From Actinoallomurus bryophytorum (GTDB taxonomy: Bacteria; Actinomycetota; Actinomycetes; Streptosporangiales; Streptosporangiaceae), in assembly GCF_006716425.1 (NCBI RefSeq), contig NZ_VFOZ01000001.1, forward strand, positions 6,944,001-7,008,000: 64,000 nt of DNA, in the 5' to 3' direction. The position numbers and the translations under genes are program-made. The notes below the pieces were generated by a model. It did not search any database. It was not told the DNA's origin and saw nothing but the letters and a program-made list of their open reading frames with translations. Positions 8,800 through 17,633 of this stretch are shown here, piece after piece. Numbering within the stretch: position 1 is the stretch's first letter; every line of letters starts with the position of its first letter.

Positions 8800-9699
8800 A
8801 TGGAGGCCCCAGACATCCCGGCGATCGGCATCGTCGGGCTCGGCACCATGGGCGGCGGAATGGCCGCACGTCTTCTGGAGCAGGGCGTGACCGTCACCGT
8901 GCACAACCGGACCCTCGCCAGAACCGGCCCGTACGAGCGGGACGGTGCGACGGTCATGAAGACACCGGCAGAGCTCGCCGAGAGCGTCGACACGGTCCTG
9001 CTCAGCCTGGCCGACCAGGCCGCGGTCGAATCCGTGTTGTCTGGACCCGACGGGATCATGGCCACCCTGCGACCGGGTGGCGTCATCATCGACACCAGCA
9101 CCGTCGCACCGGGGTTCGCCCGCGCCACGGCCGAGCGGGTTGCCGCGGGCGGCCACGAGGTCCTCGACGCGTGCATCATCGGCAACGGCGACCACGCTCG
9201 CGCCGGCGAGTTGCGGTTCCTCGTGGGGGGTGCGGAGCCGGTGCTGGCGCGCGTCAAGCCGCTCCTGTCACTCCTGGGCAAGGAGGTGACCCACCTCGGC
9301 GAGCACGGCCGCGGCGCGACCATGAAGATCCTGCTGAACATGCTCATGGGCATCGAGATGCAGGCGCTGGCCGAGGCGGTGGTCTTCGGCGAGCGGGCCG
9401 GGCTGTCGCGCGACGTCGTGCTGCGCACCATCGCCGCCAGCGGTTTCAGCTCGCCGGTCATGAAGTTCAAGTGCGGCGTGATGGGCCGGCGGGCCTTCGA
9501 GAAGGCCGACTTCCGGCTGTCCCTCATGCGCAAGGACCTGGCGCTGGTACGTGCCGAGGCGCAGGAGCTCGGCGTTCCGATGGCGGCCGCCGAGGGCGCG
9601 TACGCGACGCTCACCGCCGCGACGCAGCGCGGGTACGGCGAGCTGGACGTCGCGGCGGTCCTCGCGTACATGGAGGAGATCTCCGGGGTGGCGAAATGA
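8800..9699 (+). CDS. NAD(P)-dependent beta-hydroxyacid dehydrogenase family protein
   Basis: 299-residue member of the 3-hydroxyisobutyrate/6-phosphogluconate dehydrogenase family. The Rossmann motif GLGTMGGGMA opens the protein, GGVIIDTSTVAP is the substrate-loop region, and the catalytic Lys is in GATMKILLNML. AAGGAG precedes the ATG. It is the first gene of a rightward two-gene operon under the double operator at 8720-8758. Members reduce beta-hydroxy acids, succinic semialdehyde or, in imine-reductase relatives, C=N bonds; the Lys seen here favours an alcohol/ketone reaction. Confidence 0.85.
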   Translation: MEAPDIPAIGIVGLGTMGGGMAARLLEQGVTVTVHNRTLARTGPYERDGATVMKTPAELAESVDTVLLSLADQAAVESVLSGPDGIMATLRPGGVIIDTSTVAPGFARATAERVAAGGHEVLDACIIGNGDHARAGELRFLVGGAEPVLARVKPLLSLLGKEVTHLGEHGRGATMKILLNMLMGIEMQALAEAVVFGERAGLSRDVVLRTIAASGFSSPVMKFKCGVMGRRAFEKADFRLSLMRKDLALVRAEAQELGVPMAAAEGAYATLTAATQRGYGELDVAAVLAYMEEISGVAK

Positions 9700-10346
9700 G
9701 CGAGCCGACGAAGGTCGTGGTGTTCGGGGCGACCGGCGGCACCGGACGCCGCATCATCGAGCAGGGCCTCGAAGCCGGGCACCGCGTCACCGCCGTCGCC
9801 CGCCGGCCGTCCGCCATCGAGGTACGCCACGAGCGCCTGGAGGTCGTGGAGGGCGACGTGCTGCGGCCGGAGACGCTGGAAAAGCCGGTGGCCGACGCCG
9901 ACGCGGTGCTGTCCGCGCTCGGCATCGGGTACAGCCGGGCGCACACCACGGTCTACTCCGAGGGCACGGCCAACATCATGGCCGCGATGCGGGCGGCCGG
10001 CGTGCGCCGGCTCGGCGTCATCTCCACCACCAGCCTCGACCCGCCGCCGGTCCTGAGCGACCCGCTGCAGTGGCTGTTCTTCCGCGGCGTGCTGCACCAG
10101 GTTTTGCGCAGGCCGTACGCGGACGTCCGGGTCATGGAGGGGGAGGTTCGGGCCAGCGAATTGGACTGGACCGTACTGCGCGCCGCGCGGCTCACCAACG
10201 GGCCACGTACCGGGAAATACCGGACCGCTTTCGACGGCCGGATCCGCGGCGGCTGGTCCATCTCCCGCGCTGACGTGGCCGACTTTCTGCTCACCCGGAT
10301 CGAGGACGCCCGCACCTACCGCGTGGCCGTGGACATCGCCTACTGA
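9696..10346 (+). CDS. NAD(P)H-binding atypical SDR (NmrA-like)
   Basis: 216-residue protein with the atypical SDR cofactor motif GATGGTGRRI near the N-terminus and a following R/K-rich strand typical of NADPH binding. No YxxxK pair is obvious, as in the flavin-reductase/NmrA-like group. Its ATG overlaps the stop of the dehydrogenase gene (ATGA), so the two are translationally coupled. It ends just before a strong terminator. Function could be quinone or flavin reduction, or redox sensing. Confidence 0.82.
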   Translation: MSEPTKVVVFGATGGTGRRIIEQGLEAGHRVTAVARRPSAIEVRHERLEVVEGDVLRPETLEKPVADADAVLSALGIGYSRAHTTVYSEGTANIMAAMRAAGVRRLGVISTTSLDPPPVLSDPLQWLFFRGVLHQVLRRPYADVRVMEGEVRASELDWTVLRAARLTNGPRTGKYRTAFDGRIRGGWSISRADVADFLLTRIEDARTYRVAVDIAY

Positions 10347-10362
10347 CCCCGCCGAAGGAGAC

Positions 10363-10388
10363 GAGTGCCTCCCGTGCGGGAGGCACTC
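10363..10388. terminator. Bidirectional terminator hairpin
   Basis: Perfect 11-bp stem (10363-10373 with 10378-10388) and GTGC loop, 17 bp after the rightward NmrA-like gene and 58 bp beyond the leftward GtrA gene end, serving both convergent transcripts. Confidence 0.8.
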
Positions 10389-10445
10389 GCGCGCCGGGAG
10401 CGGCGGCTCGGTAACCGGTGCGCCGACACCGTTCTGATCGCGGGG

Positions 10446-11027
10446 TCAGCGGGCCTGCTCAGCGGGACCGGACGAAGCGGAGACACCTGGGGGGACCGGC
10501 TCTTCGTCCTCGCCCTTCTCTGCCGTGTCGGTGGCCGCGGGCAGGCCCGTGTGCGGGTCGGCCGGCGGCGCGGACTCGGGCAGGAACACCCACCTCTTGT
10601 ACGCCCAGTAGCGGAACACCGTCGCGGCGCCCGTGCCGACGACCTGCGCGCCGTTGTAGGCGATGCCGTCGTGGAGGCCGAGGACGTAGTGCGTGAGGCC
10701 GATGAACACCCAGGTGATCACCAGGGCGACGGTGTTGAGGACGAAGAACACGACGTACTCGCGGCCGAGGCCGCTGGTGTCGCGGTGCCGGAAGGTCCAG
10801 TAACGGTTGGCGAAGTAGGAGAACGTCGTCGCGACGACGGTGCCGACGGCGACGGACGTCAGCGGCCCCACGCCGAGGACCAGGTGCAGGGTGTCGGAGA
10901 TCCCGGTCGTGATGACGAAGTTGAGGACGCCGATCGTGCCGAACCTCGCCAGCTCGCGTGCGAGACGGGCGAAGCGCCGGTAGAGATCTACGGCGACAAC
11001 GGCCACGGGGGGCCGGCGATGACGCAT
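10446..11027 (-). CDS. GtrA-family membrane protein
   Basis: 193-residue protein with four transmembrane helices, containing the GtrA signature FGTIGVLNFVI, FSYFANRYWTF and VFRYWAYKRWVF. GtrA proteins are small membrane partners of polyprenyl-phosphate glycosyltransferases in cell-wall or O-antigen glycosylation. The ATG at 11027 has GGAGGAA upstream; the frame extends further upstream but without a protein-like composition. The C-terminal 45 residues are acidic and disordered. It stands alone between two terminators. A link with the membrane GT39 enzyme at 20.1 kb is attractive because that class uses lipid-linked sugars, but the two genes are 9 kb apart. Confidence 0.85.
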   Translation of the reverse strand: MRHRRPPVAVVAVDLYRRFARLARELARFGTIGVLNFVITTGISDTLHLVLGVGPLTSVAVGTVVATTFSYFANRYWTFRHRDTSGLGREYVVFFVLNTVALVITWVFIGLTHYVLGLHDGIAYNGAQVVGTGAATVFRYWAYKRWVFLPESAPPADPHTGLPAATDTAEKGEDEEPVPPGVSASSGPAEQAR

Positions 11028-11085
11028 GGTTCCTCCTGCCGACGTCCGGAGCCGGCGGCGCACCGGCCCCGTCTCAACAGAACGC

Positions 11086-11109
11086 GCCTCGTGCGGAGTC
11101 GCACGAGGC
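11086..11109. terminator. Terminator of the accC-SnoaL operon
   Basis: Perfect 9-bp stem (11086-11094 with 11101-11109), 6-base loop, 17 bp after the stop of the SnoaL-like gene in the leftward direction, closing the polyketide operon before gtrA. Confidence 0.75.
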
Positions 11110-11125
11110 ACGCTCGGATGAGGCC

Positions 11126-11521
11126 CTAGTCGGCCCAGAACTCGTCGACCGCGTACTGGTCGTCGGGGTAGGTCCAGAACTCCGCGATCTTCCCGTTCTC
11201 GATCCGGGAGATGTTCACGAACGGCATGTCCTTCAGCGACTTGCCGTCGCGCGCGTACGAGGTACGGACCAGGGCGAACGCGTAGCCGTCGCTGGCACCG
11301 ATGTCCAGGATCTCCATCTGGATGTTGCCCTGGCACAGCTCGAACATCTTGCCTGCGAACGCCAGGGCGCTCTCCACACCGCGGTGCGAGCCGGCGAGCC
11401 GGCTGCGGCCCGGGTAGTGGTGCACGCAGTCCTCGGTCCAGTAGCCCGCGGCCGTCTGCACATCACCGACGGTGAAGGCGTCGTAGACGTTCTTCATCAG
11501 TTGGACGTTGGGGTGTTCCAT
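11126..11521 (-). CDS. SnoaL/NTF2-like protein
   Basis: 131-residue cone-shaped alpha+beta protein of the SnoaL/ketosteroid-isomerase group. Typical features are the opening helix NVQLMKNVYDAF, the YWTEDCVHHYPG segment and ISRIENGKIAEFWTYPDD at the end. In aromatic polyketide pathways such proteins act as fourth-ring cyclases, isomerases or hydroxylase partners. It is the last gene of the leftward operon accC-ACP-ARO/CYC-monooxygenase-SnoaL, 20 bp after the monooxygenase stop, with its own AGAGGAG ribosome site. Confidence 0.82.
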   Translation of the reverse strand: MEHPNVQLMKNVYDAFTVGDVQTAAGYWTEDCVHHYPGRSRLAGSHRGVESALAFAGKMFELCQGNIQMEILDIGASDGYAFALVRTSYARDGKSLKDMPFVNISRIENGKIAEFWTYPDDQYAVDEFWAD

Positions 11522-11541
11522 CGCGAGAATCTCCTCTTCTC

Positions 11542-12978
11542 TCAGGCGGCCGCGGTCTCGTTCACGGCCCGGACCAGTTGCTCCCGGCTCGCGCCGGGGA
11601 GACCGTGGCCGTTACTCGCGGCCAGCGCCTTCCTGACACGTACGCGGATCTCCTCGTCGCCGTAGACCGTGTCAGGGGTGGAGAGCGACATCATGACCCT
11701 GACCAGGCGGCGCCAGACCACGGGATCGCTGCCCGCGGCCTCGGCCACCGCACCGAAGGTGATGACGTGCTCGGGCGGCGGCGGCAGGGTCACGCCGGTG
11801 ACGGTCGCCCGCCACAGCCCGCCCCGGCCGCGGTCGTTCTGCACCGCCTCGTTGAACCACGGGGTGAACAGCCGCTCGGCGACCCGCGCCGCCTCACGTG
11901 CCTGGGCCTCGCCGACGTTCGGCTCGTTACGGAGCACCTCGGCCAGGGCGTACGCGTGGGCCAGCGCGAGGGACACGCCTCGCCCGTACGCCGGGTTGGT
12001 GGTGCAGGCCGAGTCGCCGAGGAGGAACAGCCCGGGCACCGGCTCCTGCCGGGTGGTCGCCGCGCCGCGCAGCATGTTGTCCAGCCCGCCCATCGCGTGC
12101 ACTCCCGAGATGGGCTCGGCGTTGCCGGGCGCGATCCAGGGGGCCAGCAGAGGCGTGGCGCGTACGGCGGCGGTGAAGGCCGGCTCCTTCCGCAGCCCCT
12201 TCATCAGCGTGTCCTGGGGCAGGACACCCACCGACACCGAGAACGTGCCGTTGTCGCCGAGGAAGAGCACGGCCGTGTAGTGGTCCCACAGCCCGCCCGC
12301 GCCGAATCCGCGGTTGAGCGGCCCGGCCGGGCCCTTGGTCAGCGACCGGTAGAACCGGGTGTAGTAGGTGATCTCGCAGCTCTCCGACTGGTCGGCGGCG
12401 ACCGGCACGCCGGCCTCGGCCAGCCACTGCGTGACGGGCGACCGGCGCCCCGCGGCGTCGATCACGATGTCGGCGTGGACGACTCGGCCGTCCTCGGTGC
12501 GCACCCCGGTGACGCGTCGTCCGCCGCCGGGGGCGAACTCCAGGCCGCGGACGGTGGTGCCCGGGTGAACGGTGATCCGCGGCCGGCGCAGGACCTCGCG
12601 GCGGAAGACGAGCTCGAACGTGGAGCGGCGCGAGGCGAGCATGTTCAGCTCGGCGTCCTCCGGCTCCTCGCCGGCATCCACGAGCGTCGGGGGCTTGCGC
12701 TCGGCGAGCTGGATCTCGCCCGCACCCGCTGCCACGAGCGCGGCGTAGATGTCCGGGGTGCGCTCGCGGAGCAGATTGACACCCAGCGACGCGAAGGCGT
12801 GCGAGTGCGTCGCCTGTGGCACGGTGGGTCGCGGCCAGCCGTCGTGCGCCTCTTCCGTGGACTCCGGTGGTGGGGACGGATCCCGCTCGAGGATCTCGAC
12901 GTCGTAGCCGATCTCGGACAGCGCGAGCGCGCCGGCGAGCCCGGCGATGCTGCCGCCGATGATGATTGCCCTGGACAT
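11542..12978 (-). CDS. FAD-dependent aromatic monooxygenase
   Basis: 478-residue flavoprotein. The N-terminal dinucleotide fold reads IIGGSIAGLAGALALSE, the second FAD motif is GDSACTTNPAYGRGVSLA, and the middle strand holds DIVIDAAGRRSP. This is the PHBH-like class that hydroxylates or epoxidises aromatic polyketides using NAD(P)H and oxygen. The ATG at 12978 follows GAGGAG; the frame runs further up without a good start. It lies about 100 bp behind the aromatase/cyclase gene in the same operon. Likely task: oxygenation of the cyclised polyketide, possibly quinone formation. Confidence 0.88.
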   Translation of the reverse strand: MSRAIIIGGSIAGLAGALALSEIGYDVEILERDPSPPPESTEEAHDGWPRPTVPQATHSHAFASLGVNLLRERTPDIYAALVAAGAGEIQLAERKPPTLVDAGEEPEDAELNMLASRRSTFELVFRREVLRRPRITVHPGTTVRGLEFAPGGGRRVTGVRTEDGRVVHADIVIDAAGRRSPVTQWLAEAGVPVAADQSESCEITYYTRFYRSLTKGPAGPLNRGFGAGGLWDHYTAVLFLGDNGTFSVSVGVLPQDTLMKGLRKEPAFTAAVRATPLLAPWIAPGNAEPISGVHAMGGLDNMLRGAATTRQEPVPGLFLLGDSACTTNPAYGRGVSLALAHAYALAEVLRNEPNVGEAQAREAARVAERLFTPWFNEAVQNDRGRGGLWRATVTGVTLPPPPEHVITFGAVAEAAGSDPVVWRRLVRVMMSLSTPDTVYGDEEIRVRVRKALAASNGHGLPGASREQLVRAVNETAAA

Positions 12979-13075
12979 GATCTCCTCGCTTCGGATCTGA
13001 TGGTTGAGGATGCGGCGCCTGCCTGCCTGGCGAGCGCGGGGCATCGGATTCGTCGGCCAGGTCGGCCTGGGCCGG

Positions 13076-13555
13076 TCAGCCGCGCCGGCCGCTGCCGACG
13101 CGGGTGGCGCGAGCGGCGGTTTCGAGACGGCGGCGGATGACGTCCAGCTGGGTCCTGCTGTTGTTGTTGATGTGCTCGGTCATGACGGCGTCGTCCACCG
13201 GTGCGGTGGGCTTCATCGCGAAGTCCTGGATCCAGGTCATCCGCGTGGCGGCCCCGTCCTCGCCGTACGCCCACCGGATGTTCATGTACTCGAACGGCCC
13301 GGTCTCGATCCGCCGGGCGGTCACGTTGTGGTTCACCGGATCCATGACCCGCTCGCTGACCCAGCTCCAGACGCGGTCCTCCTCGTCCGGGTACAGGGTG
13401 AGCCGGAACCGCACGGTGTTGCCGTTCTGTTCCAGCACCTCGGCCTTGGCGTACTCGGTGAAGAGATTCGTCCAGTTGGCCACGTCGTTGGTCATCTCCC
13501 AGACCAGGGGGAGTGGCGCATAAATGCGGACGGTGTTCTCCGTGTGGCCGGGCAT
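13076..13555 (-). CDS. Polyketide aromatase/cyclase (WhiE ORF VI/TcmN-N type)
   Basis: 159-residue SRPBCC-fold protein, the helix-grip cyclase that folds and aromatises the first ring of type II polyketides. The diagnostic blocks are all present: GHTENTVRIYAPLPLVWEMT, NWTNLFTEYA, FRLTLYPDEE, VWSWVSER, TGPFEYMNIRWAY and FAMKPTAPVDD. The length equals single-domain WhiE-VI-like enzymes rather than didomain ones. The start ATG is one base after the ACP stop (TGACATG), giving strong coupling. Similarity to spore-pigment cyclases argues for a long-chain polyphenol product rather than an actinorhodin-type octaketide. Confidence 0.92.
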   Translation of the reverse strand: MPGHTENTVRIYAPLPLVWEMTNDVANWTNLFTEYAKAEVLEQNGNTVRFRLTLYPDEEDRVWSWVSERVMDPVNHNVTARRIETGPFEYMNIRWAYGEDGAATRMTWIQDFAMKPTAPVDDAVMTEHINNNSRTQLDVIRRRLETAARATRVGSGRRG

Positions 13556-13556
13556 G

Positions 13557-13817
13557 TCACCGTGTCCTGTTACCGTTGGCGAGCGTAACGATCTCCGAGA
13601 CGGTCATATGCAGCGCCTCCTCTGGAATCTCGATGTCAAACCGGTATTTGGCGACCGCTTGCAATTCGAGGACGGCGAGCGAATCAAGCCCCAGCTCTTC
13701 GAGAGACTCTTCCTGCCCTTCTTTGAAAGCGTCCGGTGGTGCGCCGGCATTGCTGACGAGAATGTCCTTGATCTCTACTTCGGTTATCTCGCCCCGATCT
13801 TCGGTCCACGTCGACAT
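13557..13817 (-). CDS. Type II polyketide acyl carrier protein
   Basis: 86-residue acidic four-helix carrier protein. The phosphopantetheine attachment site is Ser46 within ELGLDSLAVLEL. AGGAG precedes the ATG, and the gene lies 17 bp after accC and 1 bp before the aromatase/cyclase gene. In every usual type II cluster this gene directly follows ketosynthase alpha and the chain-length factor; here the position is taken by accC instead, and no ketosynthase is found in the window. The carrier is intact and looks functional. Confidence 0.92.
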   Translation of the reverse strand: MSTWTEDRGEITEVEIKDILVSNAGAPPDAFKEGQEESLEELGLDSLAVLELQAVAKYRFDIEIPEEALHMTVSEIVTLANGNRTR

Positions 13818-13834
13818 CGTGCTCCTCCTGTTCC

Positions 13835-15193
13835 TTACTTTCCCGGGCCGTCCAGAAGTCTTTCGACGAGGCCGGTCGACTGTCTCTCCGCCCGGAATTC
13901 GTCGTCGCTGATCACTCGTCTGAGGAAGGGGATGGTGGTCGTGACGCCGGGTCCGGCGATATCGAATTCCGCGAGCGCGCGGTCCATCCGGTTCAGCGCC
14001 AGGTCGCGGTCCGGCGCCCAGACGACGGTTTTCGCGAGCAGAGAGTCGTAATGCGGCGCGATGCGGTATCCGGCGTAGCCGTGCGTGTCGACCCGGGTGA
14101 AGGGGCCGCCGGGGGGCGTGAAGCGTTCGAGGGTGCCGGGCGCCGGGGCGAAGCCGCGGTCCGGGTCTTCGGCGTTGACCCGGCATTCGATCGAGACGCC
14201 GCGCAGCTGGATGTCGGCCTGCCGGTGGCGCAGGGGGGTTCCCGAGGCGATGTGGAGTTGCTCGTGGATCAGGTCGATGCCGGTGACCATCTCGGTGACC
14301 GGGTGTTCGACCTGGATCCTGCTGTTGACCTCCATGAAGTAGAAGTTCTCGTCCTCGTCGACGAGGAACTCCGCGGTGCCGGCGCCGCTGAAGCCGACGC
14401 TGAGCGCGCCGCGCACCGCCGATTCGCTCATCGTCTGCAGCGTCTTTTCCGACAGGTTGGGCGCCGGCGCCTCCTCGATCAGCTTCTGGTGGCGGCGCTG
14501 GATGGAGCAGTCGCGTGTGCCAAGGTGGATTCCGTTGCCGTGCTCGTCGCACAGGAACTGCACCTCGACGTGGCGAGCGTGACGCAGGTACCGCTCGACG
14601 TAGACGTGGTCGTCGCCGAAGAACGCCTGCGCCGTTCGCCGTGTCTCCTCGTACGCCGGTACGAACTCATCGGCGGAGTGGACGATCTTCATGCCGCGGC
14701 CGCCGCCGCCGGCGGCGGCCTTGACGATGACCGGATAGCCGATCTGATCGGCGATGTCCTTTCCTTCCGCGGCGGAGGAGACGGTGTCGAGGCTGCCCGG
14801 CAGCAGTGGCAGCAGTGCGTCGTTCATCAACCGGCGTGCCTGTGCCTTGTCGCTGAGCGCCGCCATGACATCGGGGCGGGGGCCGATGAAGGTCAGGCCG
14901 TTGTCGGCACAGATCTCGGCGAAGTCGGGGTCCTCGGACAAGAAGCCGTATCCGGGATGGACGGCCTCCGCGCCGGTGCGCAGTGCCGTCTCGATGATGG
15001 CCGCGGCGTTCTGGTAACTGTTCTTGCTGGGCGGCGGACCGATCCGCACCGACTCATCGGCCTGCCGGACCACGGCCGAGTCACAGTCGGCCGTGGAGTA
15101 CACCGCCACGGTGCGCACACCGAGTTCGCGGCAGGCACGGGCGACGCGCAAGGCGATCTCGCCGCGGTTCGCGATGAGAACCTTCTTGAACAT
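13835..15193 (-). CDS. accC: Acetyl-CoA carboxylase, biotin carboxylase subunit
   Basis: 452-residue ATP-grasp biotin carboxylase. It starts FKKVLIANRGEIALRVARA and has the glycine loop AAGGGGRGM, the metal-binding EAPAPN and MEVNSRIQVEHPVTE motifs and the C-terminal domain. It lacks a fused BCCP domain, so it must work with the separate BCCP and carboxyltransferase encoded at 41.6-43.8 kb, which complete the enzyme. It is the first gene of the polyketide operon, giving pathway-dedicated malonyl-CoA supply. The nearest copy of the three-box motif lies about 280 bp upstream at 15473-15517. Confidence 0.93.
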   Translation of the reverse strand: MFKKVLIANRGEIALRVARACRELGVRTVAVYSTADCDSAVVRQADESVRIGPPPSKNSYQNAAAIIETALRTGAEAVHPGYGFLSEDPDFAEICADNGLTFIGPRPDVMAALSDKAQARRLMNDALLPLLPGSLDTVSSAAEGKDIADQIGYPVIVKAAAGGGGRGMKIVHSADEFVPAYEETRRTAQAFFGDDHVYVERYLRHARHVEVQFLCDEHGNGIHLGTRDCSIQRRHQKLIEEAPAPNLSEKTLQTMSESAVRGALSVGFSGAGTAEFLVDEDENFYFMEVNSRIQVEHPVTEMVTGIDLIHEQLHIASGTPLRHRQADIQLRGVSIECRVNAEDPDRGFAPAPGTLERFTPPGGPFTRVDTHGYAGYRIAPHYDSLLAKTVVWAPDRDLALNRMDRALAEFDIAGPGVTTTIPFLRRVISDDEFRAERQSTGLVERLLDGPGK

Positions 15194-15472
15194 TGTCCAC
15201 CGTCCAGTATGTCGATCAGGGATGAGCCGAACCGCGGGTGCGACTCAGTACGGCGCGCGCCGGGCCGTGACCGAGTGGAACGAGAAGCGATATCGCCGCA
15301 TCGGCGGGATCGACAGTTTTATGATCCGCGGGGTGCCCAGCTGAATACCGGCCGCAGCGAGTACCCGTACGTCGAGAATGCGGCTCGTCATCATGACTCC
15401 ACCAGTAGATGGCCTGGGGTGTGTAACCCGAATACGGCGTTCTGACCTAGAGCGGAGTCTGACTTTTTCGTC

Positions 15473-15517
15473 GTCCCGTGGTCATGAGCCAGTGGTCCAC
15501 ACTCGGCGGGAATCTGC
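15473..15517 (-). promoter_or_regulatory. Three-box motif, copy G (for accC operon)
   Basis: Read on the minus strand: GCAGATTCC, 9 bases, TGGAC, 15 bases, ACGGGAC. The last spacer contains TGGCTCATGACC, which is almost shared with copy E at 40972. It faces accC, 279 bp before its start codon, in the divergent gap that also holds partial copy A. Confidence 0.65.
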
Positions 15518-15580
15518 ACAACCCGGATGGGATCGCTCCGGCTCTCCAGGCAGCGGTTTCGCGAAAAATGGCGACACTGG

Positions 15581-15604
15581 GCAGATTCCCGGGGATGGTG
15601 TGAC
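15581..15604 (+). promoter_or_regulatory. Three-box motif, partial copy A (for quinoprotein gene)
   Basis: GCAGATTCC at 15581-15589, 10 bases, then GTGAC at 15600-15604 in place of GGGAC; the third box is not recognisable. It faces the quinoprotein gene, 77 bp before its start. May be a weak site or a relic. Confidence 0.4.
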
Positions 15605-15681
15605 TCTCGCTCCACGACGGCGCGCGTGCCCGTGTGCGAATCTCCCCGATACCTAATCTCCGACCTTGCCGGGGTGTCGCC

Positions 15682-17313
15682 GTGGTGACCAGATGGAAGA
15701 TCGTAATAGCGGCCATGACGGCCGGGCTGACAGTAGCGTCATGCGGTACGGCCGTGACGCGCAACGTGGCGATGACGTCCCATGACGACGCGGACCGCGG
15801 CTCCGCCGCGAGCTGGCGAATGTGGCAGGGCGACCTGCAGGGCAGCCGTTACAACCCTTCCGAACGCAAGATCACCCCGGCCACCGTCGGGAAGCTCAAG
15901 TTGAAGTGGGCGTTCACCTACGCCAAGTTGCCGTTCTCCAGGACGGGCAGCCAGCCGGCCGTCGTCGACGGTGTCCTGTACGTCGGAGCGCCCGATGCCA
16001 AGTTCTACGCGTTGGACGCGAAGACCGGCGCCCGGAAGTGGGTCTTCGACCTGACGCCGGTGGCCGGCCCGGTCAGCGACTCCAACCTCAACATGGTGCG
16101 CGACGGCGCCGCCGTCGAGGGTGACAAAGTGTACTTCGGCGACGGCCGCGGATACGTGTACGCGCTGAACAAGAAGACGGGGCGGCTGATCTGGGCGCGA
16201 CGGCCCGAACCGAACACGTCGGCGTGGCTGACCAGCTCACCGCTCGTCTACCACGGCCGTGTCTACATCGGGATCTCCAGCACCGAGGCGGGGACGGCCG
16301 GCGACCCGAATTACGCCTGTTGCCGTTTCCGCGGGAGCATGGTCGCGCTCGACGGCAGGACCGGGGCGCTCGACTGGCGCCACTACGTCATGCCGCCCGC
16401 CACCAAGGTGGGGACCTGGCCCAGCGGAGCCGACATGTACGCCCCGTCCGGCGGGGCCGTCTGGTCGAGCCCGGCCGTCGACCCCCGCACGGGGACGCTG
16501 TACGTCGGCACGGGCCAGAACTACACCGGTGAGACCGGCGAGATCGACAGCGTGCTGGCGCTCAACTCACGGACCGGTGCGCTGCGCTGGAAACAGCAGA
16601 TGGCCTTCCCCGACACCTACACGATGGCGTGCATCACGCCCAACCCCAGTGACTACTGCCCATCGCACGGCAGGGGCACGGCGCTCGACAATGACTTCGG
16701 CGCGTCTCCGAACATCATTCGCGTCGGTCACCGCACGATCGTGGCGATCGGCCAGAAGGGCGGCATCTTCCACGCCTTCGACGCCGCCAGCGGGAAGATC
16801 CTCTGGCAGACGCAGCTGTCCGTCATGGATCCGGACAAGCCCGACCCGGGCGACGTGGGCGTGCAGTGGGGCAGCAGCTTCGACGGCAAGCGGCTGTACG
16901 CCGCGACCTGGCGCGCCAACCCCGGAATGCTGTACGCGCTGGACCCGGCGACGGGCCACATACTGTGGAAGACACCGGCCCCGGAGGACGGGTGTACGAC
17001 CGGTGGCGCGGCGGCCAGTCCGGATATGTGCCTGCGAGCCTTCACTCCCGCCGTCAGCAGCACTCCTGGGCTGATCTACGAAGGCAGTTACTCCGGCAAG
17101 ATGTACATTTTCTCCTCGGCCAACGGAAAACTGCTGTGGCAGTTCGACGCGGTACAGGACTTCCAGGGCGTCAACGGGATTCCCGGCCGCGGAATCGGAA
17201 TCTCCGGGAACGGCGGCGCGGTCATCGTCGACGGAATGATGTACGTCCAAGCCGGCTACTACCCCTATTACCCGAGTGACAAGGGCTACACGCTTCTGGC
17301 ATTCGGCCTCTGA
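15682..17313 (+). CDS. PQQ-type quinoprotein dehydrogenase, lipoprotein
   Basis: 543-residue eight-bladed beta-propeller of the polyvinyl-alcohol/alcohol dehydrogenase type. Repeated W-motif blades (YALDAKTGARKWVF, YALNKKTGRLIW, YALDPATGHILW, FSSANGKLLWQF) and the DNDFGASP segment near the cofactor are visible. The N-terminus is a secretion signal ending in a lipobox (VAS followed by Cys), so the enzyme is probably anchored outside the membrane. The start is one of two adjacent GTG codons (15682/15685) after GGGGTG; an upstream ATG at 15634 would interrupt the signal with a charged stretch. It is divergent from accC. Likely oxidises an exported alcohol or phenol; the substrate is unknown. Confidence 0.85.
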   Translation: MVTRWKIVIAAMTAGLTVASCGTAVTRNVAMTSHDDADRGSAASWRMWQGDLQGSRYNPSERKITPATVGKLKLKWAFTYAKLPFSRTGSQPAVVDGVLYVGAPDAKFYALDAKTGARKWVFDLTPVAGPVSDSNLNMVRDGAAVEGDKVYFGDGRGYVYALNKKTGRLIWARRPEPNTSAWLTSSPLVYHGRVYIGISSTEAGTAGDPNYACCRFRGSMVALDGRTGALDWRHYVMPPATKVGTWPSGADMYAPSGGAVWSSPAVDPRTGTLYVGTGQNYTGETGEIDSVLALNSRTGALRWKQQMAFPDTYTMACITPNPSDYCPSHGRGTALDNDFGASPNIIRVGHRTIVAIGQKGGIFHAFDAASGKILWQTQLSVMDPDKPDPGDVGVQWGSSFDGKRLYAATWRANPGMLYALDPATGHILWKTPAPEDGCTTGGAAASPDMCLRAFTPAVSSTPGLIYEGSYSGKMYIFSSANGKLLWQFDAVQDFQGVNGIPGRGIGISGNGGAVIVDGMMYVQAGYYPYYPSDKGYTLLAFGL

Positions 17314-17344
17314 ACAGTCGCCGTTTCCGGATGGTGATGCCGAA

Positions 17345-17378
17345 GCGCCCACGCTGGGCAGGGGACCAGCGTGGGCGC
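17345..17378. terminator. Terminator of quinoprotein gene
   Basis: Perfect 13-bp stem (17345-17357 with 17366-17378), 8-base loop, 32 bp after the quinoprotein stop. Confidence 0.85.
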
Positions 17379-17633
17379 ACGTCCGCGCAGCGCGCGGAAG
17401 TGATGTCTACGCCTTTCGGCGTAGCGTCCCTACGCAGTGACGCGTAAATCCGGGCCGCTCGTGGGGTCAGGCCCTCCCCGATGCGGCCTGTTAGGATCGA
17501 CGTTAAAAACGCGTGCAGGAAGACATCCATTATCTGCGGGTCTTGTTTGAGCACTCCTGGTCGGCCTTGCGCATTAGATGACGGTGTGCACCATTCTTGT
17601 CATCAAGATCCGACGACCCCCCGTGGAGTGACA
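17379..17633 (+). promoter_or_regulatory. Upstream region of DHA2 exporter gene
   Basis: Holds a perfect inverted repeat CTACGCC-TTTC-GGCGTAG at 17407-17424, a sequence TTGAGCACTCCT at 17547-17558 that matches the reverse of the TetR-type palindrome at 8740 in 9 of 12 positions, and an imperfect GATGAC/GTCATC repeat around GGTGTGCACC at 17583-17592. A repressor-controlled exporter promoter is the likely reading. No three-box motif is seen here. Confidence 0.45.
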